Below, piece by piece: positions 53,372-62,705 of a stretch of 64,000 nucleotides of DNA. The stretch is from Methylophaga sp. UBA3192 (GTDB lineage Bacteria; Pseudomonadota; Gammaproteobacteria; Nitrosococcales; Methylophagaceae). The stretch is taken from assembly GCA_002363955.1 (NCBI GenBank), contig DEXE01000008.1, forward strand, positions 62,001 through 126,000. Reading direction: 5' to 3'. Numbering within the stretch: position 1 is the stretch's first letter; each line of letters opens with the position of its first letter. The position numbers and the translations under genes were made by a program. The notes below the pieces were generated by a model. That model was not told the DNA's origin. It searched no databases and saw only the letters and a list, made by a program, of their open reading frames with translations.

Positions 53372-54831
53372 CAGCTCAGCCCTCCAAAATAGGAATCATC
53401 CACTATCCAGGTATCCTTACTGCCACCACCCTGAGAAGAGTTGACCACCAATGAGCCTTTGACAAGAGCAACCCGGGTTAAACCGCCGGGTGTCACGTAA
53501 TGATGTTTACCGGACAATATAAACGGCCGAAGATCTACATGACGCGGTGCGATATGATCGCCGCAACTGGTGGGTGAGACCGAGAGTTTAAGCGTCGGTT
53601 GGGCAATGTAGTTGTTGGGATCTGCAATCAGTAAATGACGGAATTCTTCTATTTTCTCTTCACTGGAATGCGGCCCCACCAGCATGCCATAACCACCGGA
53701 CTCATTTGCAGGTTTGACGACAAGTTCCGGTAAATGGTCGAGAACGTGCTGCAATTGGTCGGGATCTCGACACATCCAGGTCGGTACATTGGGTAATAAC
53801 GGTTCTTCATTCAGGTAATAGCGGATCATCGCAGGCACGTAGGCATAGATCACTTTATCGTCAGCCACACCACAACCCGGCGCATTGGCAATGGCGACTT
53901 TACCATCACGCCAGGCTTGCATGATTCCGGGTATACCCAGGGTGGAATCTTCGCGAAATACCAGCGGATCAATAAAATCATCATCAATACGTCGATAAAT
54001 GACATCGACTTTCTCCAGACCATGAATAGTTTTCATATACACATAACCATCATTTGCGACGGTCAAATCAGCGCCTTCAAGTAAGGTCAATCCTGCCTGT
54101 TGGGCTAGCGCGGCATGTTCAAAATAAGCGGAGTTGTAGATGCCGGGAGTCAGCAACACCATATTGGGTTTGGCAATGTCCGGTGCCAGTGAAGCCAGCA
54201 TGGCAGAAAGATGAGAGGGATAATCATTGACCGGACTGATATGCAGTAATTTGAATAACTCGGGTAACACACGCTTGGTGGTTTTGCGGTTTTCCAGCAT
54301 ATAGGCCACACCGGAAGGTACCCGTAAGTTATCTTCCAGCACATACATTGTGCCGCTGTCATCCCGCACTAAATCCGAACCACAGACATGTGCCCAGACA
54401 CCATGAGCCGGTTGCATGCCCTTACATTGCGGACGGTAACCTTTGGATTGCAGTACCACCTCTTCAGGAATCAGACCCTCACGAATGAAGTTGCCATCAT
54501 TGTAGATGTCATTAATGAACATATTTAAAGCACGGATCCGTTGCACCAGCCCCTTTTCGGTGCAGTCCCATTCCCGCTTGGGAATGATGCGGGGAATAAT
54601 ATCGAAAGGCCAGGCACGATCAATATTGCCGGCATCGCTGTACACCGTGAAGGTGATTCCACGCTCCAGAATTTCGAGTTCAGAGTCGACAATACGCTGC
54701 TCGAATGCCTCTTTACGCATGGATTTCAGATAATCCAGCAGCTTGTAACTGAAGTGTCTTGGCTGATGTTGATCGTACATCAGCTCATCGTAGAACTCCC
54801 CGGGATCATAATCACGCCACAGCTGCATCAT
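53371..54831 (-). CDS. Circularly permuted ATP-grasp protein (DUF404/407)
   Basis: About 486 residues. It has FTVYSDAGNIDRAWPFDIIPRIIP, DLVRDDSGTMYVLEDNLRVPSG and the late ATP-binding segment VVKPANESGGYGM, then HVDLRPFILSG. These mark the circularly permuted ATP-grasp family, predicted to form amide bonds with ATP (an amidoligase-like step). It heads the minus-strand operon with alpha-E and metallopeptidase genes. I favour the ATG at 54831 (AGGG eight bases upstream) over 54837, which is too close to the ribosome site. Substrate unknown. Confidence 0.92.
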   Translation of the reverse strand: MMQLWRDYDPGEFYDELMYDQHQPRHFSYKLLDYLKSMRKEAFEQRIVDSELEILERGITFTVYSDAGNIDRAWPFDIIPRIIPKREWDCTEKGLVQRIRALNMFINDIYNDGNFIREGLIPEEVVLQSKGYRPQCKGMQPAHGVWAHVCGSDLVRDDSGTMYVLEDNLRVPSGVAYMLENRKTTKRVLPELFKLLHISPVNDYPSHLSAMLASLAPDIAKPNMVLLTPGIYNSAYFEHAALAQQAGLTLLEGADLTVANDGYVYMKTIHGLEKVDVIYRRIDDDFIDPLVFREDSTLGIPGIMQAWRDGKVAIANAPGCGVADDKVIYAYVPAMIRYYLNEEPLLPNVPTWMCRDPDQLQHVLDHLPELVVKPANESGGYGMLVGPHSSEEKIEEFRHLLIADPNNYIAQPTLKLSVSPTSCGDHIAPRHVDLRPFILSGKHHYVTPGGLTRVALVKGSLVVNSSQGGGSKDTWIVDDSYFGGLS

Positions 54832-54946
54832 GCTCATTTCCCTTTCGTCGGATAGTCGTGAAAGTGGGACTGCAATACTTATGCCCTAAATCCCAACAGA
54901 CTCAATATTGCAGCTCACACAACAGCTTTTAGTAGTTATTAACCGC

Positions 54947-55444
54947 TCATTGTTGTTGCAATAAAGCAGCCCAGCCTTTTTTCTGCATACAGCCTAATAA
55001 GCCTCGGGTCACCAGACTCATATTGGCTTCGGGTGAATGTGCTTCACCTAATTCAGCCACACAAGCTTCACTATCTGCCATTAGTTTTTCCGGACCAGCC
55101 CCCATGCGCCACCACGAATTAACCTGTAATTTTTCCATGGGATCAACAGGTTGGTCGTCAACTTCAGCCATCGCATCATCTGCTACAGCGATGGTTTTAC
55201 TTTCGCCACGACTGAGAGGGATAAATGGCTTATCAGGGCCAACCACTAACCAGCCTTGTTGTTGCAAACATTGATCAATCTCTTTTTCTGAGCTTGTCCC
55301 CTTTTCGCAACGTTGTTTTTCACTCTGAAAATCTTGCGCAGTCGCCCCGCGCTTATAGCTGAATTCACCTCCGCACCCTGACAGTAATGACACGCTGCTG
55401 ATTAACCATAGCGCTCCAATGGTTGGAATAGATGGGTGTTTCAT
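54947..55444 (-). CDS. Lipoprotein with a duplicated cysteine motif
   Basis: A 165-residue lipoprotein (lipobox LLSGC, Cys24). The mature chain holds two related blocks, each with a helical stretch, a first Cys, about 12-25 residues, a second Cys and a C-terminal QxxGW or KKGW: SEKQRCEKG...QCLQQQGW and SEACVAELG...GCMQKKGW. The pairs may form disulfides. I do not recognise a named family. It faces away from the porin gene and follows the ATP-grasp operon's promoter region. Confidence 0.75.
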   Translation of the reverse strand: MKHPSIPTIGALWLISSVSLLSGCGGEFSYKRGATAQDFQSEKQRCEKGTSSEKEIDQCLQQQGWLVVGPDKPFIPLSRGESKTIAVADDAMAEVDDQPVDPMEKLQVNSWWRMGAGPEKLMADSEACVAELGEAHSPEANMSLVTRGLLGCMQKKGWAALLQQQ

Positions 55445-55640
55445 TTTTCCTCCTGACGATCAGTTGTTTGAAGACCTGTGATCAGAGTAACTGAAACCCT
55501 TCGCAACCCCTGTACGCAATTTGACGTATTTAAGCACCCGACCCGGCTGACTAGTATGGCTCCCGAACTTAAAGGTTGATGAGCACCGAGGCGAATTCAA
55601 CGACGCTTTTTATTCTGGTGAGATTTTCGGGAGAAGAAAA

Positions 55641-56759
55641 ATGAAAAAAATGAACAAAGTCGCATACCTGGTCGCCTTGGCCACAACCACTACATTGGCT
55701 CCGATAGCCACCACACATGCTGCTGGCACGATTACCTTTGGTGAAGATCAGTACATCAGTGTCGGATTTGGTCTGCGGGGAAGCTATAGCAGTATTGAAG
55801 ATGCAGCAAATGATGGCAGTCGCTCCAATGATTTTGAACTGGACAGCGCTCGTCTATACGTCTCAGGCTCATTAAACAAATACATCAAAGGTATGTTCAA
55901 CTCGGAAAAATCAGGTGGTAACGATTCTTTCCAGATTATCGATGCTGCCGGTATTTTTCAATTTACTCCCGATATGGCGATTTGGGCCGGTCGTTTCCTG
56001 TCGCCCAGTAGCCGCGCCAATATGGCTGGACCTTACTACACATCAGGTGATGGTTATTGGGCAAACATTACAGCTCGCTATGGCTGGAATGGCGGCACCA
56101 TCGGCCGTGATGACGGTGTGGCATTAGTTGCGACTGCATTTGATCAACGTCTGGCCTATTCCTTTGGTGTTTTTGAAGCCGACAAGATTTTTGAATTCAG
56201 TGGGGTGGGTGACGTAACTGATAATCCCGATCAGGACGACGAATTAATGTATGCCGGTCGTTTGCAATACAGCTTCTGGGATAAAGAACCGGGTTATTAC
56301 GGCACAGGTAACTACCTGGGCACCAAAGATATATTCACCATTGGTTTGGCAGGCCGCCATAAAGGTGATGGTTCTGCTTCTACCACAGAAGTCGGTGACT
56401 ACTCTCAGTGGACAGTTGATTTACTCGTAGAGAAGAAACTGGCTGCAGGCGCTGTATCGCTGGAGGCCGCCTACTTCGATTATGACACGGATGATGTTTT
56501 CCTTTCAGAACAGGGTGAAGCCTATTACGTCAGTACTGGTTTTATCTTCAAGGAAAAAGTCGGCTGGGGTCAATTTATGCCATTCGTTCGTTACCAGAAC
56601 TTTGATTCTGATGCCGGTGAAACCAAGCGCACAGACTTCGGCTTGAACTATTTCATTGATGGTTATAACGCCTCCATAACAGCGGTTTACCGCGATCTGG
56701 AAGTCGAGGGCAGCGATGATCAAGGTCAATTCGTCATCTCAACGCAGTTGCAATTTTAA
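55641..56759 (+). CDS. fmdC: Outer-membrane porin for short-chain amides and urea (FmdC)
   Basis: A 372-residue beta-barrel protein: signal peptide (cleavage after THAA or nearby), a mature chain of alternating amphipathic strands (DFELDSARLYVSGSLNKYIKGMF, PDMAIWAGRF, and so on) and the terminal Phe of outer-membrane proteins (QLQF). Position directly before formamidase matches the Methylophilus methylotrophus order, where FmdC admits short-chain amides and urea. GGGAGAAG precedes the ATG. The 196 bp upstream hold its promoter; I found no clear NtrC or sigma-54 site. Confidence 0.85.
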   Translation: MKKMNKVAYLVALATTTTLAPIATTHAAGTITFGEDQYISVGFGLRGSYSSIEDAANDGSRSNDFELDSARLYVSGSLNKYIKGMFNSEKSGGNDSFQIIDAAGIFQFTPDMAIWAGRFLSPSSRANMAGPYYTSGDGYWANITARYGWNGGTIGRDDGVALVATAFDQRLAYSFGVFEADKIFEFSGVGDVTDNPDQDDELMYAGRLQYSFWDKEPGYYGTGNYLGTKDIFTIGLAGRHKGDGSASTTEVGDYSQWTVDLLVEKKLAAGAVSLEAAYFDYDTDDVFLSEQGEAYYVSTGFIFKEKVGWGQFMPFVRYQNFDSDAGETKRTDFGLNYFIDGYNASITAVYRDLEVEGSDDQGQFVISTQLQF

Positions 56760-56805
56760 TCCAAATATTACCTATCAAAACGTTTCTTCAACGTAGGAGA
56801 TACCG

Positions 56806-58029
56806 ATGAAAACATTAGTAAAACTTGATTTAGATAAAAAGCCCTGGGAACAGGACGGTCAAATCCATAATCGCTGGCATCCTGATATTCCGATGATTGC
56901 CATGGTCAAACCGGGCGATGAATTCCGTGTGGAATGTATGGACTGGACCGGTGGCCAGATCGGAAATAACGACAGCGCCAATGACATTCGTGATGTGGAC
57001 TTGTTACAGGTCCACTACCTCAGTGGCCCGATTGGCGTGGAAGGTGCCGAGCCGGGTGACCTGTTAGTGGTCGATATCCTGGATGTCGGCACCTTTGAAG
57101 ATTCGCAATGGGGTTTCAACGCCTTATTTTCTAAAGAGAATGGCGGTGGTTTTTTAACCGATCACTTCCCTGAAGCGCGTAAATCCATTTGGGATTTCCA
57201 CGGCATTTACACCACCTCACGTCATGTGCCGAACGTAAAGTTCGCCGGCATCATGCATCCCGGTTTGATTGGTTGTTTACCATCGAAAGAGATGCTGGCG
57301 GAATGGAACAAACGTGAAGCTGAACTGATCGCAACGGAACCGGATCGCGTTCCACCTTTAGCACTGCCACCTAACGAGCAGGCAGCAGTCATGGGTCGTT
57401 TGAAAGGAGACGAAGCGTCTAAAGCCGCAAAAGAAGGTGCCCGTACCGTACCGCCTCGTGAACATGGTGGTAACTGCGATATCAAGGATCTGACCAAAGG
57501 TTCGAAAATCTACTTCCCGGTCTATGTGAAAGATGGTGGCCTATCAATGGGTGACCTTCACTTTTCTCAGGGTGATGGCGAAATCACTTTCTGTGGTGCT
57601 ATCGAAATGGCCGGTTATCTGGATATCAAAGTCAGCCTGATTAAAGACGGTGTGAAGAAATACGGTATTAAAAATCCCCTGTTCAAAAACAGCCCGTTAA
57701 CACCGACTTACAGTGACTTCCTGATGTTTGAAGGGATTTCGGTGGATGAGCAGGGCAAACAACATTATCTGGATGTGCATGTTGCCTATCGTCAGGCCTG
57801 TCTCAATGCCATCGAATATCTGAAGAAATTCGGCTACACAGGTGAGCAGGCTTTATCGATTCTAGGTACCGCCCCGGTTCAGGGTCATATTAGCGGCGTA
57901 GTGGATATTCCGAATGCCTGTGCCACGTTGTGGATTCCGACAGAAATCTTCGATTTCAATATCAACCCGACGGCAGATGGCCCAACGCAATTTGTCACCC
58001 AGGGCTTTGACTTAAGTTCGACATCATAA
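56806..58029 (+). CDS. fmdA: Formamidase
   Basis: A 407-residue enzyme of the acetamidase/formamidase family that hydrolyses formamide to formate and ammonia. Landmarks are WHPDIPMIAMVKPGDEFRVECMDWTGGQIGNND, HGGNCDIKDL, LSMGDLHFSQGDGEI and SGVVDIPNACATLWIP. Both products are useful to a methylotroph: formate can be oxidised for energy and ammonia assimilated. It is co-directional with the porin gene (46-bp gap) and 16 bp before fmdB. Confidence 0.95.
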   Translation: MKTLVKLDLDKKPWEQDGQIHNRWHPDIPMIAMVKPGDEFRVECMDWTGGQIGNNDSANDIRDVDLLQVHYLSGPIGVEGAEPGDLLVVDILDVGTFEDSQWGFNALFSKENGGGFLTDHFPEARKSIWDFHGIYTTSRHVPNVKFAGIMHPGLIGCLPSKEMLAEWNKREAELIATEPDRVPPLALPPNEQAAVMGRLKGDEASKAAKEGARTVPPREHGGNCDIKDLTKGSKIYFPVYVKDGGLSMGDLHFSQGDGEITFCGAIEMAGYLDIKVSLIKDGVKKYGIKNPLFKNSPLTPTYSDFLMFEGISVDEQGKQHYLDVHVAYRQACLNAIEYLKKFGYTGEQALSILGTAPVQGHISGVVDIPNACATLWIPTEIFDFNINPTADGPTQFVTQGFDLSSTS

Positions 58030-58045
58030 AACGGGACATCACGTT

Positions 58046-58402
58046 ATGCCGATATATGACTACCGATGTGAGCAGTGTGGCGATTTCAGTGCACTGCGCA
58101 AAATGAGTGAAGCCGGTGATTCAATGGAATGTGTTGAATGTGGCGAGATGGCGGTGCGGATTATTTCTGCTCCCTATCTTGCGTTGATGGACCGAAACAC
58201 GCGAGTGGCTAAAGAGCGTAATGAAAAGTCGGCACATGAGCCGAAACAGTTGCGACGTTCCAGCTGTGGCTGCTCAGGTACACACACTTGTAAAACCGAT
58301 ACTGCACAAAAAACCAAAGCTGCAGCTCAGGCCAAAAGCAATCCCAACGGCTTGCAGATGCAGACCAAGAAAACCGCAAGACCCTGGATGCTCGGACACT
58401 GA
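58046..58402 (+). CDS. fmdB: FmdB-family zinc-ribbon protein
   Basis: A 118-residue protein with the FmdB zinc ribbon at the start: PIYDYRCEQCG (Cys8, Cys11) and ECVECG (Cys29, Cys32). It has a basic linker and a second Cys-rich patch (SSCGCSGTHTC) near residues 73-83. In Methylophilus, FmdB was proposed to regulate the amidase operon; direct evidence of DNA binding by the family is thin. The final 30 residues are Lys/Ala-rich. Confidence 0.9.
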   Translation: MPIYDYRCEQCGDFSALRKMSEAGDSMECVECGEMAVRIISAPYLALMDRNTRVAKERNEKSAHEPKQLRRSSCGCSGTHTCKTDTAQKTKAAAQAKSNPNGLQMQTKKTARPWMLGH

Positions 58403-58466
58403 GCCCCCAAAACAAAACCGTTCGGAACAATGCTGTTCACTCTAATTTGTTAACAGGAGATATACG

Positions 58467-59717
58467 ATGAGCTACTTTAGTCGACGAAAATTTTTAGGCA
58501 AAACCGGTGCACTGATTAGTGCAATGGTGGCGGCTGGGTTTATTACCAGTACGGCGATAGCGGCGGATTATCCGACTGCTGAAGTCAACACCACGGGGCT
58601 TTCAGTAACCGATGACACCGTGACGGTGGGTATTTTACATTCACTGACCGGCACTATGGCGATCAGTGAAACCGGTGCTCAGGAAGCGGAAAAGCTGGCT
58701 ATCAAACAGATCAACGAGAGCGGCGGTATCCTCGGCCGTCAAATCAAGATCATTCAGGAAGATGGTGCCAGTGATTGGCCAACCTTTGCCGAAAAATCCA
58801 GAAAGTTACTGGTAAACGACAAGGTTGCAGCGGTTTTCGGTTGCTGGACATCGGCGTCACGTAAAGCCGCTTTACCGGTTTTCGAAAAAGAGAACGGTTT
58901 GTTGTATTACCCGACTTTCTATGAAGGTCTGGAACAATCCAAAAACGTGATCTACACCGGTCAGGAAGCCACTCAACAGATCCTTGCCGGTCTGGACTGG
59001 GTTGCTGAAGAGAAAGGTGCCAAAACATTCTATCTGATTGGCTCGGATTACATCTGGCCACGTACTTCAATGAAAATTGCCCGTATTCATATTGAAAAAG
59101 TACTGGGCGGTAAAGTGGTCGGTGAAGAATACAAGCCTCTTGGTGATACCCAGTTTGGTTCGGTTATCAACAAAATCCGTCTGAGAAAGCCTGACGTTAT
59201 CTTCGCTGCCGTAGTGGGTGGCAGTAACGTGGCCTGGTTCAAACAATTGAATGCTGCCGGCATTACGTCTGATAAGCAGACGCTGCTGACGCTGTCGGTG
59301 ACAGAAGATGAAGTGCTGGGTATCGGTGGTGAAAACCTGGAAGGTTTTTACTCAGTGATGAAGTACTTCCAAAGTCTGGATAACCCTAACAATGCTGAGT
59401 TTGTTAAAGCATTCAAGGAAATGCACGGTGAAGACAGTGTCATCGGTGACGTGACGCAGGCGGCTTACCTTGGTCCATGGTTATGGAAGGCAGCCGTTGA
59501 AAAAGCAGGAAGCTTTGATGTGGACAAAATCGTAGAAGCGTCCAGAACCGGTGAAATCGAGTTGGATACAGCACCTGAAGGGTACGTGAAACTGCATCCA
59601 AATCATCACTTGTGGAGTAAAACCCGTATCGGAAAATGGAATAAAGACGGTCAGGCAACAGTGGTTTATGAGTCTGAGCTGATTGAGCCAAATCCATTCC
59701 CAGAAGGTTACCAATAG
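58467..59717 (+). CDS. urtA: Urea/short-chain amide ABC transporter, substrate-binding protein
   Basis: A 416-residue periplasmic binding protein. A twin-arginine-type signal (SRRKFLGKTG) is followed by a hydrophobic stretch and cleavage near TAIA; the mature chain has the Peripla_BP_5/UrtA fold (VTVGILHSLTGTMAISE, AAVFGCWTSASRKA). It delivers urea or short amides to UrtBC. In Methylophilus the equivalent gene is fmdD. It has the highest likely expression of the cluster, with a stem-loop after its stop that could protect its mRNA. Confidence 0.93.
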   Translation: MSYFSRRKFLGKTGALISAMVAAGFITSTAIAADYPTAEVNTTGLSVTDDTVTVGILHSLTGTMAISETGAQEAEKLAIKQINESGGILGRQIKIIQEDGASDWPTFAEKSRKLLVNDKVAAVFGCWTSASRKAALPVFEKENGLLYYPTFYEGLEQSKNVIYTGQEATQQILAGLDWVAEEKGAKTFYLIGSDYIWPRTSMKIARIHIEKVLGGKVVGEEYKPLGDTQFGSVINKIRLRKPDVIFAAVVGGSNVAWFKQLNAAGITSDKQTLLTLSVTEDEVLGIGGENLEGFYSVMKYFQSLDNPNNAEFVKAFKEMHGEDSVIGDVTQAAYLGPWLWKAAVEKAGSFDVDKIVEASRTGEIELDTAPEGYVKLHPNHHLWSKTRIGKWNKDGQATVVYESELIEPNPFPEGYQ

Positions 59718-59739
59718 ATCGACATAAACGTTCACAACA

Positions 59740-59764
59740 GCAGGCTGGTCCCTGACCAGCCTGC
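59740..59764 (+). other. Intergenic stem-loop between urtA and urtB
   Basis: GCAGGCTGGTC, loop CCT, GACCAGCCTGC is a perfect 11-bp hairpin with no T-run, so not a classic terminator. Such hairpins between binding-protein and permease genes usually act as mRNA 3'-end stabilisers or partial read-through points that raise binding-protein dosage. Confidence 0.7.
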
Positions 59765-59831
59765 CAGTTGAAAGAAAGGCGAAAGGTTCAACAACCTTTG
59801 ATTCAATGGAAAATGTTTCGGAGTATCCGTT

Positions 59832-60755
59832 ATGGGTGAGTATTCAGTTCAGGAATTGACTTCAATTCTAGCCATGCAGGGCTTTGCCGGGATCAGTCTG
59901 TTCAGTGTGCTACTGCTGATGGCACTGGGATTGGCAATTATTTTTGGACAAATGGGTGTTATTAATATGGCCCATGGCGAATTTATGGCGATGGGAGCCT
60001 ATACAACTTACCTGCTTTCTGTAATGACTCAAACGTATTTTCCTGAGTTCATGAATTATTACTTTTTACTGGCCATCGTGGCTTCTTTTCTGGTAGCGGG
60101 ATTATTTGGCTACCTCACAGAATTTGTACTGATAAGGCATCTTTATAAACGTCCTCTGGATACGTTACTGGCCACTTGGGGATTAAGCTTGATCATGCAA
60201 CAGTCATTTCGCTCGATTTTTGGTGCGCGTGAAGTCAGCCCGACTTTGCCCGATTGGTTGATGGGTTCATGGATGCCAACTGACACCATCTTTATTCCAA
60301 TCAACGGTATGTTTGTTTTGGCATTAACGGCTGTTGTCACCATCGGTGTGTATATCTTGATGTTCCGCTCAACTTGGGGTTTGAATGTGCGGGCCACCAC
60401 ACAGAATCGTGTCATGAGTGGTGCCGTCGGGATCAATACCAAACAGGTTGACCGGCTGACGTTTGCACTGGGTTGCGGTATTGCCGGTATTGCCGGTGCG
60501 GCGTTTACCACAATTGCTTCCACCGGGCCGACATCCGGCTCTCTCTACATTGTTGATACGTTCATGGTTGTGGTTTTTGGTGGTGCAGCCAGTCTGTTTG
60601 GCACCATTGCATCCGCATTTACCATCGCACAGGCGCAATCTATTCTGGAGTTCTTTATCAGTGGTTCCATGGCGAAAGTATTCACCTTACTGGCCCTGGT
60701 CATCATCCTGATGATGCGTCCTGAAGGTTTGTTCTCAATCAAAGTTCGTAAGTAA
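59832..60755 (+). CDS. urtB: Urea ABC transporter permease UrtB
   Basis: A 307-residue LivH-type permease with about eight helices (GLAIIFGQMGVINMAHGEFMAMGAYTTY, TTIASTGPTSGSLYIVDTFMVVVFGGAASLFGTI). The long N-terminal extension seen in some UrtB proteins is absent, leaving the core permease. It pairs with UrtC in the inner membrane. Confidence 0.93.
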   Translation: MGEYSVQELTSILAMQGFAGISLFSVLLLMALGLAIIFGQMGVINMAHGEFMAMGAYTTYLLSVMTQTYFPEFMNYYFLLAIVASFLVAGLFGYLTEFVLIRHLYKRPLDTLLATWGLSLIMQQSFRSIFGAREVSPTLPDWLMGSWMPTDTIFIPINGMFVLALTAVVTIGVYILMFRSTWGLNVRATTQNRVMSGAVGINTKQVDRLTFALGCGIAGIAGAAFTTIASTGPTSGSLYIVDTFMVVVFGGAASLFGTIASAFTIAQAQSILEFFISGSMAKVFTLLALVIILMMRPEGLFSIKVRK

Positions 60756-60771
60756 CGAGCAGGAGATAATC

Positions 60772-61938
60772 ATGAATTTTGTATATGAACGATTTTTGGG
60801 TGGAAAAAGCGGAGCTCTGGCCATTGGAATACTGGCCTTACTGATTCTGGTGATATTGCCTCTGGCACTGGATCTGTTCCGGCTGAATCTGGTAGGTAAA
60901 TATCTGACCTATGCGTTTGCTGCGGTCAGTCTGGTTTTACTTTGGGGATATGGCGGTATTTTAAGTTTGGGGCAGGGGATTTTCTTTGGTCTGGGTGGGT
61001 ATGCGATGGCCATGTTTCTCAAGCTGGAGGCCTCTGATCCGGAAAGCACCAGCATCCAGACGACGCCGGGGATTCCCGACTTTATGGACTGGAACCAGCT
61101 ATATGAACTGCCATGGTTCTGGGTACCCTTTGAAAGCTTTACCTTTACCTTGATCGCCATTCTGGTGGTGCCGGCGGTATTCGCGTTTATCATCGGATAC
61201 TCCATGTTCAAACGTCGGGTAGGCGGGGTGTACTTTGCGATTATCACTCAGGTTATTGCCGTGATTCTGACGGTATTAATCGTTGGTCAGCAGGGGTATA
61301 CAGGTGGTATCAATGGTATTACGGATCTAAGAACGCTCAACGGCTGGGATATCCGCACGGATGAAGCAAAATATCTGTTGTATTTCCTCAATGCGATTTT
61401 GCTGCTGGGTGTCATTATGCTGGGTAAATTCATCCTGACCAGCAAGTTCGGCCAATTGCTGCTGGCAATGAAAGATAAGGAAGATCGGGTGCGTTTCTCA
61501 GGGTATGACGTGTCCAATTTCAAAATTTTTATCTTCTGTATCTCGGCAGTGATTGCGGCTATCGGCGGAGCCATGTTTACTTTGCAGGTGGGCTTTATGT
61601 CACCGTCGTTTGTCGGCATTGTGCCGTCTATTGAAATGGTTATCTTTGCTGCTGTCGGTGGGCGCATGTCATTGATTGGTGTGGTCTACGGCACCCTGCT
61701 GGTCAATTATGGCAAAACGGCTTTTTCTGAAACGTTCCCTGAATTGTGGTTATTCCTGATGGGCGGATTGTTTATTGCCGTGGTCATGTTCTTCCCGAAT
61801 GGACTGGCCGGCATCTGGAATAAATACGCGCCCAAAGTCCCTTTCCTTCGGCCTTTATTAGCTGGCTCGAAAAAAGCGGAGAGCAAAACCGAACCGGCCA
61901 AAATTGAATCCGAACCGACGACTGAGGGAGCCAAATAA
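60772..61938 (+). CDS. urtC: Urea ABC transporter permease UrtC
   Basis: A 388-residue LivM-type permease: multiple helices, the GYGGILSLGQGIFFGLGGYAMAMFLKLE segment and the YSMFKRRVGGVYFAIITQ coupling region. It ends in a charged Lys/Glu-rich tail. Its stop overlaps the urtD start by one base (TAATG), so permease and ATPase are translationally coupled. Confidence 0.93.
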   Translation: MNFVYERFLGGKSGALAIGILALLILVILPLALDLFRLNLVGKYLTYAFAAVSLVLLWGYGGILSLGQGIFFGLGGYAMAMFLKLEASDPESTSIQTTPGIPDFMDWNQLYELPWFWVPFESFTFTLIAILVVPAVFAFIIGYSMFKRRVGGVYFAIITQVIAVILTVLIVGQQGYTGGINGITDLRTLNGWDIRTDEAKYLLYFLNAILLLGVIMLGKFILTSKFGQLLLAMKDKEDRVRFSGYDVSNFKIFIFCISAVIAAIGGAMFTLQVGFMSPSFVGIVPSIEMVIFAAVGGRMSLIGVVYGTLLVNYGKTAFSETFPELWLFLMGGLFIAVVMFFPNGLAGIWNKYAPKVPFLRPLLAGSKKAESKTEPAKIESEPTTEGAK

Positions 61939-62684
61939 TGACTACCACAACTGATTTTTTGCTGGCAATTGAAGATTTGACGGTATCGTTTGATGGCTTC
62001 AAGGCCGTGGATGCACTGACCATGTATATCGATAAAAATGAACTGCGGGTGATTATCGGTCCCAACGGGGCCGGTAAGACCACCCTGCTGGATTTGATTT
62101 GCGGTAAAACCAAAGCCAGTTCCGGCTCAATTCAGTTCAAAAATGCCGAAATGACCAAACAGGCCGAACATCAAATTGTTCGTGCCGGTATCGGGCGTAA
62201 GTTCCAGACGCCTTCAATCTATGAAAACCTGACGGTGTATCAGAATTTGGAAGTGTCCTATCCCGAAGGCCGTGGCGTATTCGGCAGTCTGTTTTTCAAA
62301 ACCACCGAGCAAGTCATTAATCGTGTGAACGAAGTAGCCAAAGAAATTCAGCTGGATAAATTTCTGGATACCGAAGCGGCCATTCTCAGTCATGGTCAGA
62401 AACAGTGGCTGGAAATTGGCATGCTCCTGATGCAAGACCCGGAATTATTGATGCTGGATGAGCCGGTCGCCGGCATGAGTGCCAAGGAGCGGGACGAAAC
62501 GGCAGAATTGCTGAATCGAATCTGTGAAAATCGGGCGGTGATTGTGATTGAGCATGATATGGAGTTCGTCAAGAAAATCGCCCGTAAGGTCACGGTTTTG
62601 CATCAGGGGAAAATCCTGGCTGAAGGTCCGATGGACAAGGTTCAGGCGGATGAAAAGGTCATTGAAGTCTATCTTGGGCATTGA
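61938..62684 (+). CDS. urtD: Urea ABC transporter ATPase UrtD
   Basis: A 248-residue LivG-type ATPase with Walker A GPNGAGKTTLL, the signature LSHGQKQWLEIG (LSHGQ rather than LSGGQ, usual for this subfamily) and Walker B LLMLDEPVAGM with the switch His (IEHDMEF). It energises the transporter with UrtE. Confidence 0.94.
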   Translation: MTTTTDFLLAIEDLTVSFDGFKAVDALTMYIDKNELRVIIGPNGAGKTTLLDLICGKTKASSGSIQFKNAEMTKQAEHQIVRAGIGRKFQTPSIYENLTVYQNLEVSYPEGRGVFGSLFFKTTEQVINRVNEVAKEIQLDKFLDTEAAILSHGQKQWLEIGMLLMQDPELLMLDEPVAGMSAKERDETAELLNRICENRAVIVIEHDMEFVKKIARKVTVLHQGKILAEGPMDKVQADEKVIEVYLGH

Positions 62685-62705
62685 TTATAAGCTGGGAGAT
62701 TAACC

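Noticed and set aside
55445..55640. Sigma-54 or NtrC sites ahead of fmdC
   Set aside because: I looked for GG-N10-GC and for NtrC palindromes, as expected for a nitrogen-scavenging operon, and found no convincing match by eye.
60143..60523. 126-codon minus-strand ORF inside urtB
   Set aside because: Shadow of a membrane-protein gene; low-complexity composition mirrors the permease reading frame.
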